DNA of 64,000 nucleotides from an uncultured Lachnospiraceae bacterium. GTDB lineage: Bacteria > Bacillota > Clostridia > Lachnospirales > Lachnospiraceae. A program made the translations under genes and the position numbers. The stretch covers positions 28,880-92,879 of the forward strand of contig CAJUBP010000006.1 in NCBI GenBank assembly GCA_910584585.1, written 5' to 3'. Below, in pieces: positions 24,817 to 32,327 of this stretch. The number at the start of each line of letters is the position of its first letter. The first letter of the stretch is position 1. Under the pieces are notes generated by a model. It was given only the letters and a program-made list of their open reading frames with translations, made no database searches and had not been told where the DNA came from.

Positions 24817-25515
24817 ATGAAAAAAGAAGAATTATTTGAGAAAATCAAAGGGAAGGTTATTGTATCCTGCCAGGCAGTGAAGGGAGAGCCCCTGTATGTG
24901 GAGGAGAAGTCCATCATGTATCTGATGGCCCGGGCTGCAAAGCAGGCGGGGACTCCTGCCATCCGCACTAGCAGCATCCGGGATGTGATTGCGATCAAAG
25001 AGGAAACAGGACTTCCGGTTATCGGATTGGTGAAGATTCAGTATGAGGGCTTTGAGAGCTATATTACCCCTACCATGAAAGAAGTGGACGATTTGGTGCA
25101 GGCAGGTTCAGATGTCATTGCGCTGGACTGTACGAACCAGAAGCGGGGGGATGGAAAAACAGTCAGCGAATTTATCACGGAAGTCCGTGAAAAATATCCG
25201 GATGCTGTTCTTATGGCAGATATTTCCACCTATGAAGAAGGCGTAAACGCCTGGAAACTGGGGATGGATTTGGTGGGAACCACCATGAGCGGCTATACCC
25301 CGTATACGCCGAAAACAGACGGCCCGGATTACGAGTTAGTAAAGAGATTATCAGAGACCATAGATGTTCCTGTGATTGGGGAAGGCAGAGTTCACAGTCC
25401 ACAGCAGGCAGTGGAAATGCTGGAAGCAGGAGCATTCGCAGTGGTGGTGGGCGGAGCTATTACAAGGCCCTTAGAAATCGCCCAGCGTTTTATCAAGGCA
25501 GTGGAAAGCAGGTAA
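24817..25515 (+). CDS. nanE: N-acylglucosamine-6-phosphate 2-epimerase
   Basis: NanE converts ManNAc-6-P to GlcNAc-6-P, the link between sialic-acid breakdown and NagA/NagB. The 232-residue TIM-barrel protein shows the family segments VSCQAVKGEPLY near the start, AIRTSSIRDV, VIALDCTNQKR with its Asp, MADISTYEEG, the Lys-containing GTTMSGYT, and VIGEGRVHSPQQA for phosphate binding. AAGGAGG lies seven bases upstream. It diverges from nagB and is followed 7 bp later by an SGNH esterase. No sialate lyase or transporter lies in the window. Confidence 0.94.
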   Translation: MKKEELFEKIKGKVIVSCQAVKGEPLYVEEKSIMYLMARAAKQAGTPAIRTSSIRDVIAIKEETGLPVIGLVKIQYEGFESYITPTMKEVDDLVQAGSDVIALDCTNQKRGDGKTVSEFITEVREKYPDAVLMADISTYEEGVNAWKLGMDLVGTTMSGYTPYTPKTDGPDYELVKRLSETIDVPVIGEGRVHSPQQAVEMLEAGAFAVVVGGAITRPLEIAQRFIKAVESR

Positions 25516-25522
25516 TTCATCT

Positions 25523-26170
25523 ATGAAAAAGCACATCGTTTGTTTTGGAGATTCCAATACCCATGGATACTGCGCAAAGACCGGAGGACGTTTTGATGAA
25601 AAGCAGCGCTGGACCTGCCTTTTGCAGGAAAAATTAGGCGACGGCTATCTTGTGATCGAAGAGGGACTCAGCGGGCGCACCGCCTGTTTTTCCGATCCTT
25701 TTTTTGAAGGGCGTTCCGGCCTGGACGCAATTTATTCCTGTCTGATGAGCCATGAACCGGTGGATTTGCTGGTGATTATGCTGGGCACCAACGATACCAA
25801 GGAACGTTTTGCTTCTTCTGCCGCGTGCATTGCCCTGGGGCTGAAGCGGCTGGTGGACAAAGCCATTGCCACCAAAGACTGCTGGGCAGGCAAAAGGGCG
25901 AATATACTGATTGTGACGCCCCAGAATATCGATCCCAAATATGAGGATACAGAAGTGGGCGCTACCATGGGCCGGGGCTGCGCGGAAAAATCAGAATTGC
26001 TGGCGGAAGAGTTCCGGAAAATTGCGGAACTGGCGGGATGCCATTATCTGGATGGAAATCAGGTGATTACGGCGAAACCCAATGATATTGATTTTATGCA
26101 TCTTACGGAGGAAGGCCACCGGCAGCTTGCGGACGCATTGGAACAAGAAATTCGGGAATTACAGTTATAA
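25523..26170 (+). CDS. SGNH/GDSL-family esterase
   Basis: A 215-residue cytoplasmic SGNH hydrolase without signal peptide. Block I FGDSNTHGY carries the nucleophile Ser near residue 11, block II has the Gly of GLSGRT, block III is MLGTNDTK (oxyanion Asn), and block V IDFMHLTEEGHR carries the catalytic Asp-x-x-His. Such proteins deacetylate acetylated sugars. Its position 7 bp behind nanE suggests removal of O-acetyl groups from sialic-acid-derived or other amino sugars. This role is inferred from context only. A terminator follows at 26183. Confidence 0.83.
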   Translation: MKKHIVCFGDSNTHGYCAKTGGRFDEKQRWTCLLQEKLGDGYLVIEEGLSGRTACFSDPFFEGRSGLDAIYSCLMSHEPVDLLVIMLGTNDTKERFASSAACIALGLKRLVDKAIATKDCWAGKRANILIVTPQNIDPKYEDTEVGATMGRGCAEKSELLAEEFRKIAELAGCHYLDGNQVITAKPNDIDFMHLTEEGHRQLADALEQEIRELQL

Positions 26171-26182
26171 GGATTGCTCTGG

Positions 26183-26225
26183 AAAAGGCATGAGTCGTTG
26201 TTTGGAACGATTCCTGCCTTTTTTA
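26183..26225 (+). terminator. Rho-independent terminator after the nanE unit
   Basis: Arms 26183-26199 and 26207-26223 (AAAAGGCATGAGTCGTT with its near complement ending CCTGCCTTTT) form a stem of about 17 bp with two mismatches and end in six T. Confidence 0.8.
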
Positions 26226-26249
26226 ACATTTCGGAGCGCGAACCCATGA

Positions 26250-26277
26250 TTGAAAATATTGGCAAATCTGCTATAAT
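26250..26277 (+). promoter_or_regulatory. Sigma-A promoter of the SNF2-SWIM operon
   Basis: TTGAAA (26250-26255), 16 bp, TATAAT (26272-26277). The predicted leader of about 118 nt contains inverted repeats (ATTTGCCA 26305 with TGGCAAAT 26349) and a TATACT-TTCG-AGTATA hairpin at 26360-26375. Confidence 0.75.
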
Positions 26278-26401
26278 GAGGACATATACCCGTTTGGCCG
26301 AAGGATTTGCCAGTAGAGCCTCGTTTTTCAAGGAAAGCAGCAGCCTTTTGGCAAATAAGTATACTTTCGAGTATAAAATAACAGGCAAAAGAGGAAAACT
26401 T

Positions 26402-29020
26402 ATGGAACAAAAAGAAAAAAAACTTCAATTTATTTTTACAGAAAAAGATTTCCGGCTGGACGCGCAGAGCGGAAAAGCCCAGGGTTTGGAAAAAGAATTC
26501 CTAAGTGACCGGTATCTTGCCCTGTATCAGATGGGGTTGTCAGAACTGCCGGAGAACCTTACAGCCACCGGAAGATTCCTTCATCTCTTGTCCAGCTCTT
26601 TTTTTGATATGCTGACCAGCCTGCCGGAACTGGAAGTGGCAAGGGAACATATTAAGCCGGAACTGTCAGGAGAACTGACGGAATCCTTATTAAAGGCAGT
26701 GCCCTTCGCCATTGGGGCGGAATATGTGACAGAGAGCTGGATTCGGACAGTGTTTCAGAAGCTGACGGCAATCTTTTCCAGTGAAATTGCAGCTTATCCG
26801 GGAACCGTGGAAATGTATCTGACGGAGAAAAATCAGCATCTCCATGTGCCGGAACGCATTTTTTTTCATCTGGTGGAGTACCGGAATGAGGATTTCCCTT
26901 TTGCTTTTTTGGCAACTTACGCCACTAAGGGCGGGGATGGCAGGGTAAAGCATGTTCCGCTGAAATACGCGCTGACAGAATATAAGAATGAACGGGAAAA
27001 GCTGATGACTCTTCTGGCCTGCTTAAACCGGGCGGCGGAAGTGTCCCCGCTGATTGGAAGCTTTATGGAAAACGGAGAAATGTTCCATCCCCTCAGGCTG
27101 ACTTCCCAGGAGGCTTATACGTTTTTGAAAGAAATAGAAGCCATTGAAAAGACCGGAATCCTCTGCCGGATTCCAAACTGGTGGAAACGTAAATTGTCCT
27201 CCGTTTCCCTGGAGGTGAGTCTGGGGGATGAAAGGCCGGCGATGCTTGGCTTTGACACATTAATTTCCGTTCAGCCCAAATTGGTGGCAGACGGCATGGC
27301 TCTCACTCAGGAGGAGATCCGGCAGCTTCTGGCGCAGACGGAGGGGCTGGCGATGCTGAAAGGAAAATGGATAGAGGTAGATCATGAAAGGCTGAAACAA
27401 CTGCTGGCGCAGATGGAAGGGCTTCCGGCAGAAGTCACGCTCCGGGAAGCCATGCAGATGGAATTGGGCCAGGGTGGACAGGGATTCCTGGAAGACGCGG
27501 GAATTTCCAACGGTGAATGGCTGTCAGAGCTCTTAATGCATTTAAGGAAGCCCGGAACCATCCGCAAAAAGCCCCTTCCCAAGAGTTTTCAGGCTAATTT
27601 AAGGCCCTATCAGAAAAACGGATACACCTGGCTGAATTATATGGACGATCTGGGATTCGGCGCATGCCTGGCAGATGATATGGGGCTTGGAAAAACCGTT
27701 CAGGTATTGGCCTATCTGGAACGGCTGCGGAAAACAGACAAAACCGCCAGAGCCTTATTGATACTCCCAGCGTCCCTTCTGGGGAACTGGCAGAAGGAAG
27801 CGGAGAAATTTGTTCCGGACATGGATTTGCAGGTGCTCCATGGGAAGGCAGCTGCCGCTTTGGAGCAGGAATTAACGGAACAGCCGGCCTTTCTTGCAAT
27901 CACAACCTATGGAATGGTATCCAGAATCAAAGGCCTGAAGGAGATTTCCTGGGACTGCCTGATTCTGGACGAAGCCCAGGCCATCAAGAATCCCGGAACA
28001 AAGCAGACCCGGGAAATAAAGAAACTCAATGCCAGAATGCGGATCGTCATGACGGGAACGCCTATTGAAAATGAGTTGATGAATCTCTGGTCATTGTTTG
28101 ATTTTTTAAATAAAGGATTGCTTGGCACGGCCAAAGAATTTCATGAATACTGCAAAGGGCTGGATGAGCGGCCGGAGGGCTATATGAGGCTGAAAACGAT
28201 GGTGGCTCCCTTTATGCTCCGGCGGCTGAAAACAGATAAAAGCATTATCAAAGATTTGCCGGAGAAGCTGGAAATGGTGGATTATGTGCCCTTGAGCAAG
28301 AAACAGATTGTGCTTTACCGGAAGGCCGTTTCCGATATGGAGAAGGTAATTGCGGAGACAGAAGGGATTCAGCGCAGCGGAATTATCCTTACCACCATTA
28401 TGAAATTAAAACAGATCTGCAATCACCCCGACCAGTATCTGGGCCAGAGCGGATACTCCATGGAGGAGAGCGGAAAATTGCTGATGTTAAAGGAAATTTG
28501 CGAGACCATTTACGAAAAAAGAGAACGCGTCATTGTATTTACCCAGTTTAAGGAAATAACGGAATACCTTGCGGACTTTCTCTCTGGAATTTTCGGCGTC
28601 AAAGGATATGTCCTTCACGGCCAAACGCCGGTAAAGAAACGTGGCAGAATTGTAGAGGAATTCCAGGGGGAGGATTATGTTCCCTTCCTTGTAGTTTCTG
28701 TGAAAGCAGGGGGAACCGGACTGAATCTGACCAAAGCAAATCATGTGATTCATTTTGACCGCTGGTGGAATCCGGCTGTGGAAAATCAGGCCACAGACCG
28801 GGCTTTTCGGATTGGGCAGAAGAAAGACGTGGTGGTGCACAAGCTGGTGTGCGAGGGAACCATAGAGGAGAAAATCGACGCCATGATTGAGTCCAAGAAA
28901 GAACTGGCAGAAAATGTGGTAGGCGCAGGCGGAGAAAAATGGATTACAGAACTGAATGATAAAGAGCTGATGTCTGTGCTCCGCCTGGAGCTGCCCGATA
29001 AGAAAAGGAGCCGCAAATGA
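26402..29020 (+). CDS. SNF2-family DEAD/DEAH ATPase
   Basis: An 872-residue SWI2/SNF2 nucleic-acid-dependent ATPase. An N-terminal bacterial SNF2-associated region (about residues 1-390) is followed by the motor. Motor motifs: I DDMGLGKTVQ, Ia LILPASLLGNW, II DEAQAIKNP, III MTGTPIENELMNLWSLFDF, V SVKAGGTGLNLTKA and VI HFDRWWNPAVENQATDRAFRIGQ. The frame is open upstream to 26174, but a terminator and a promoter interrupt that part and ATG 26402 follows AGAGGAAAA, so this start is chosen. Its stop overlaps the SWIM gene as ATGA. Such pairs are seen in many bacteria; the biological role is unclear, with chromatin-protein removal or repair as possibilities. Confidence 0.93.
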   Translation: MEQKEKKLQFIFTEKDFRLDAQSGKAQGLEKEFLSDRYLALYQMGLSELPENLTATGRFLHLLSSSFFDMLTSLPELEVAREHIKPELSGELTESLLKAVPFAIGAEYVTESWIRTVFQKLTAIFSSEIAAYPGTVEMYLTEKNQHLHVPERIFFHLVEYRNEDFPFAFLATYATKGGDGRVKHVPLKYALTEYKNEREKLMTLLACLNRAAEVSPLIGSFMENGEMFHPLRLTSQEAYTFLKEIEAIEKTGILCRIPNWWKRKLSSVSLEVSLGDERPAMLGFDTLISVQPKLVADGMALTQEEIRQLLAQTEGLAMLKGKWIEVDHERLKQLLAQMEGLPAEVTLREAMQMELGQGGQGFLEDAGISNGEWLSELLMHLRKPGTIRKKPLPKSFQANLRPYQKNGYTWLNYMDDLGFGACLADDMGLGKTVQVLAYLERLRKTDKTARALLILPASLLGNWQKEAEKFVPDMDLQVLHGKAAAALEQELTEQPAFLAITTYGMVSRIKGLKEISWDCLILDEAQAIKNPGTKQTREIKKLNARMRIVMTGTPIENELMNLWSLFDFLNKGLLGTAKEFHEYCKGLDERPEGYMRLKTMVAPFMLRRLKTDKSIIKDLPEKLEMVDYVPLSKKQIVLYRKAVSDMEKVIAETEGIQRSGIILTTIMKLKQICNHPDQYLGQSGYSMEESGKLLMLKEICETIYEKRERVIVFTQFKEITEYLADFLSGIFGVKGYVLHGQTPVKKRGRIVEEFQGEDYVPFLVVSVKAGGTGLNLTKANHVIHFDRWWNPAVENQATDRAFRIGQKKDVVVHKLVCEGTIEEKIDAMIESKKELAENVVGAGGEKWITELNDKELMSVLRLELPDKKRSRK

Positions 29021-29742
29021 GTAAATATTGGAATACCTCCCATTATGAACAGCCTGCCGCAAAGGAATTGCAGAAGAATGCGGCGGCCACCAGGAAGAAA
29101 GAGAAAAAGAAGGGAAATGTCTTAGAACCTGTAACCGTGCATGGAAGAAATATCGTCACAAACTGGTGGGGCAAGGCATGGTGTCAGAACCTGGAACAGT
29201 ACGCGGATTATGAGAACCGCCTGGATCGGGGCAAGCGCTATGTGCGCAACGGTTCTGTCGTTGATTTGAAAATTCAAAAGGGCAAAATTCTTGCCAGAGT
29301 GCAGGGCACCCGCAAGGTACCTTATAAAGTGGAAATCCGGATCAGTCCCCTGTCAGAAGAAAAGTGTCAGAATGTGATACAAAAATGCGGCAGGAAGATG
29401 GAGAATATGGAAGAATTGTTAGCAGGCAATTTTCCCTTGGATATGCAGGAATTATTTCAGGGAAAGGACGGCTTGTTTCCCACGCCCAGGGAAATCAGTT
29501 TCAGCTGCAGCTGCCCGGACTGGGCGCTGATGTGCAAACATGTGGCGGCTGCTTTGTACGGCGTAGGGGTTCGCTTAGATGAACAGCCTCTTTTGTTTTT
29601 CGAACTGCGGGGAATTAACGTGGAACGGTTTATTGACGTAACATTGGCCAGCAAGGTGGAAGAGATGCTGGCCAATGAAGGAAAGGCCAGTGACAGGATT
29701 ATTGCGGATGAAGATATCCTGGGATTGTTTGGGGTGCTTTGA
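29017..29742 (+). CDS. SWIM zinc-finger protein partnered with SNF2 ATPase
   Basis: A 241-residue protein with a SWIM zinc motif near residues 166-185, CSCPDWALMCKHVAAALY (CxC-x6-CxH). The N-terminal part has the NWWGKAWCQNLEQYADYENRL segment typical of bacterial SWIM proteins beside SNF2 genes. ATG 29017 overlaps the helicase stop, so synthesis is coupled. SWIM domains bind DNA or proteins; a role as accessory subunit of the ATPase is inferred from coupling. Confidence 0.88.
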   Translation: MSKYWNTSHYEQPAAKELQKNAAATRKKEKKKGNVLEPVTVHGRNIVTNWWGKAWCQNLEQYADYENRLDRGKRYVRNGSVVDLKIQKGKILARVQGTRKVPYKVEIRISPLSEEKCQNVIQKCGRKMENMEELLAGNFPLDMQELFQGKDGLFPTPREISFSCSCPDWALMCKHVAAALYGVGVRLDEQPLLFFELRGINVERFIDVTLASKVEEMLANEGKASDRIIADEDILGLFGVL

Positions 29743-29774
29743 TGAAGAAGGTAGATGAAAATTTTCACACAATT

Positions 29775-29801
29775 TTAGCACTCACCTCTTGACAGTGCTA
29801 A
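29775..29801 (+). promoter_or_regulatory. CIRCE element (HrcA operator)
   Basis: TTAGCACTC, nine bases, CAGTGCTAA. The left arm equals the CIRCE consensus and the right arm differs by one base. It overlaps the -35 box of the hsp20 promoter. CIRCE is the HrcA binding site of class I heat-shock genes. Confidence 0.9.
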
Positions 29802-29817
29802 TAATATGTGCTATATT
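29789..29817 (+). promoter_or_regulatory. Sigma-A promoter of hsp20
   Basis: TTGACA (29789-29794), 17 bp, TATATT (29812-29817). The -35 lies inside the CIRCE element. The leader to ATG 29924 is about 100 nt. Confidence 0.85.
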
Positions 29818-29923
29818 ACAACTAGAACAAAACAAAAGTCATTTACTCTATGGATTTTGTTTTGGAATCAAGGATACGCAAATAGCGCATAATAATAGAA
29901 GCATTTACAAGGAGGAAAGAACT

Positions 29924-30373
29924 ATGTTAGTACCAAGTATTTTCAACGCCAATCTCAGCAATGATTTTTTCAATGATTCTTTTGACCAGATGTTCCGGGA
30001 CGCGTTCCGTTCCCCTTTCGGCAGCATGAACAGCGCATCCTATATGTCCACCGATATTCAGGATTTGGGAGATAAATACCAGCTGGAAGTGGAACTGCCG
30101 GGATATGAGAAGAATGATTTGAAAGCAGATTTGAAGGACGGCTATCTGACCATCTCTGCGGAGCGCAATATCAATAAAGAAGAGAAAGATGAAAAAGGTA
30201 AATTTGTACGCCGGGAGCGCTACATGGGAAGCTGCCAGAGAAGCTTTTTCGTAGGGAAAGATGTGCGGCAGGAGGACATTCACGCCAGCTTTGAGAACGG
30301 CATATTGAAACTCACCGTTCCAAAGAAAGAGCTCCCCGCAGTGGAAGAGAGGAAATACATTCCGATTAAATAA
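29924..30373 (+). CDS. Small heat-shock protein, Hsp20/alpha-crystallin family
   Basis: A 149-residue ATP-independent holdase that keeps unfolding proteins soluble. The alpha-crystallin domain spans about residues 40-140: YQLEVELPGYEKNDLKADLKDGYLTISAER, then the conserved GYxxRSF-like MGSCQRSFFVG and FENGILKLTVPK near the end. The N-terminal arm FNANLSNDFFND is short. The frame extends upstream to 29789, but ATG 29924 follows AAGGAGGAAAGA. A CIRCE element covers the promoter, predicting heat induction through HrcA. Confidence 0.94.
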   Translation: MLVPSIFNANLSNDFFNDSFDQMFRDAFRSPFGSMNSASYMSTDIQDLGDKYQLEVELPGYEKNDLKADLKDGYLTISAERNINKEEKDEKGKFVRRERYMGSCQRSFFVGKDVRQEDIHASFENGILKLTVPKKELPAVEERKYIPIK

Positions 30374-30474
30374 ATACAGAACCCATAATAAATCCTGCCA
30401 TGCACGGCCTGCCGTCCGGCGGGCCGCATGGCAGTCCTATTATGGGAGTCAGCGGCTTTACTTTCAGGCTTTCA

Positions 30475-30519
30475 GGCTGTCAGGAAATGAAATTTTTATT
30501 TCCTGACAGCCCCTTTTTC
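30475..30519 (+). terminator. Rho-independent terminator after hsp20
   Basis: Arms 30475-30488 and 30498-30511 (GGCTGTCAGGAAAT with ATTTCCTGACAGCC) form a perfect 14-bp stem, followed by CCTTTTT. A second GC-rich hairpin without T tail lies just upstream at about 30398-30435. The remainder of the 30374-30661 gap holds only a -10-like TATAAT at 30601. Confidence 0.88.
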
Positions 30520-30661
30520 TGTTCCTGGCTTTTTCGGCTGAACTTTACTAATTTTTTATTTTTCTTGCAGGAACCCCTTTTTATTATGGGAAAATAGTTG
30601 TATAATAGGATATCGTAGCGCAAAGTTTCATGCAGCAGGCGAAAGAAAGGAGAATTCGATC

Positions 30662-30826
30662 ATGGATATGGATATCAGAGAAGAAGATCTGAAGGAAATG
30701 TTTGAAGTTTCCAGACAGAAATTAGAAGAAGGCTTCCAGAAAAAAGATTTAGGCGCCATTCATGATGCAGCCATCAGTTTGTCGGAGATCACATATATGT
30801 TGGATTTTTTTAATGTTGAAATATAA
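30662..30826 (+). CDS. Small protein of 54 residues upstream of gltX
   Basis: ATG 30662 follows AAAGGAG with good spacing and opens a 54-codon frame. The product is acidic and probably helical, starting MDMDIREEDLKEMFEVSRQK and ending YMLDFFNVEI, with no signal peptide, membrane segment or Cys. I do not recognise the family. TATAAT at 30601-30606 may be its -10. gltX begins 37 bp downstream on the same strand. The strong ribosome site and helical amphipathic pattern support a real gene. Confidence 0.65.
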   Translation: MDMDIREEDLKEMFEVSRQKLEEGFQKKDLGAIHDAAISLSEITYMLDFFNVEI

Positions 30827-30863
30827 AACTGCGAAGGGAAATTCCAGGTAAAGGAGAAGATAG

Positions 30864-32324
30864 ATGAGTAAAGTCAGAACAAGATACGCGCCAAGCCCCA
30901 CGGGAAAGATGCATGTGGGAAACTTGCGTTCCGCATTGTATGAGTTTTTAATTGCAAAGCATGAGGGCGGAGATTTTATGCTGCGGATCGAAGATACCGA
31001 TCAGGAGCGTTTTGTGGAGGGAGCCACGGAGATTATTTACCGCACATTGGATAAGGCCGGATTAAAGCATGACGAAGGCCCCGACAAAGACGGGGGATTC
31101 GGCCCTTATGTGCAGAGTGAACGGATGCAGACCGGAATCTATATGAAATATGCCAAAGAATTAGTGGAAAAGGGAGAGGCTTATTATTGTTTCTGTGATA
31201 AGGAGCGCCTGGAGTCTCTGAAAACTGAGATTGTGGAAGGCAAGGAAATTATGATGTATGACAAACACTGCCTGTCCCTGTCCAATGAAGAAGTGGAGGC
31301 GAATCTGGCGGCAGGGAAGCCTTTCGTTATCCGCCAGAACATTCCCAAGGAGGGAACCACTACGTTCCATGATGAATTGTACGGGGATATTACGGTGGAA
31401 AATGCGGAATTGGACGATATGATTCTGATCAAATCTGACGGATATCCCACTTATAATTTTGCCAATGTGGTGGACGACCATACCATGAATATCACCCATG
31501 TGGTCCGGGGAAATGAATATCTGTCCTCTTCGCCCAAATATCAGCGTCTGTATGATGCTTTCGGCTGGGAGTCGCCGGTTTATATCCATTTGCCCCTGAT
31601 TACCGATGAGAATCATAAAAAACTTTCCAAACGGAGCGGCCATGCTTCCTTTGAGGATTTGCTGGAACAGGGATTTGTGACAGAGGCAGTGGTGAACTTT
31701 ATCGCTCTTTTGGGCTGGAGTCCGGAGGAAAACCGGGAGATCTTTTCTTTGGACGAGCTGATACAGGAGTTTGACTACCGCAGAATCAGCAAATCCCCTG
31801 CTGTGTTTGACATGGTGAAATTAAAATGGATGAACGGCGAATATTTAAAAGCCATGGATTTTGACCGATTTTATGAGATGGCAGAGCCTTATTTAAAAGA
31901 TTTTGTAAAAAAAGACTACGACCTGAAGAAGATTGCGGCTATGGTGAAGACAAGAATCGAGATTTTTCCGGATATTGCGGAACATGTGGATTTCTTTGAG
32001 GCAGTGCCGGAGTATGACAGTTCCATGTATGCCCATAAGAAGATGAAAACCACGCCGGAATCTTCTCTTGAGGTATTGAGAGAACTTCTTCCGATCTTTG
32101 AGGCTCAGGAGGATTATTCCAATGACGCGCTCTATGAGACCCTCTGCAATTACGTCAAGGAAAAGGGATGCAAGAACGGCTATGCCATGTGGCCGGTGCG
32201 CACGGCGGTTTCCGGCAAACAGATGACGCCGGGCGGAGCTACGGAGCTGATGGAGGTGCTGGGCAAAGAAGAATCCCTGGCAAGGCTGAAAGCTGCCATT
32301 GCAAAACTGGAGAAGGAACTGTAA
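30864..32324 (+). CDS. gltX: Glutamyl-tRNA synthetase
   Basis: GltX charges tRNA-Glu (and often tRNA-Gln in bacteria that use GatCAB). The 486-residue class I synthetase has the HIGH-type motif PSPTGKMHVGNLRSALY (residues 9-25), DTDQERFVEG, VVRGNEYLSSSPKY, and the KMSKS-type KLSKRSG near residue 253, followed by the discriminating C-terminal helical domain. Ribosome site AAAGGAG lies nine bases before ATG. The UvrD-type helicase gene starts four bases after the stop. Confidence 0.96.
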   Translation: MSKVRTRYAPSPTGKMHVGNLRSALYEFLIAKHEGGDFMLRIEDTDQERFVEGATEIIYRTLDKAGLKHDEGPDKDGGFGPYVQSERMQTGIYMKYAKELVEKGEAYYCFCDKERLESLKTEIVEGKEIMMYDKHCLSLSNEEVEANLAAGKPFVIRQNIPKEGTTTFHDELYGDITVENAELDDMILIKSDGYPTYNFANVVDDHTMNITHVVRGNEYLSSSPKYQRLYDAFGWESPVYIHLPLITDENHKKLSKRSGHASFEDLLEQGFVTEAVVNFIALLGWSPEENREIFSLDELIQEFDYRRISKSPAVFDMVKLKWMNGEYLKAMDFDRFYEMAEPYLKDFVKKDYDLKKIAAMVKTRIEIFPDIAEHVDFFEAVPEYDSSMYAHKKMKTTPESSLEVLRELLPIFEAQEDYSNDALYETLCNYVKEKGCKNGYAMWPVRTAVSGKQMTPGGATELMEVLGKEESLARLKAAIAKLEKEL

Positions 32325-32327
32325 TTT

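Noticed and set aside
26174..26401. In-frame N-terminal extension of the SNF2 protein
   Set aside because: A terminator and a promoter lie inside it, and ATG 26402 has its own ribosome site.
26402..29742. SNF2-SWIM pair as a phage-defence system
   Set aside because: No methyltransferase, nuclease or other defence gene is adjacent, and neighbours are metabolic and housekeeping genes.
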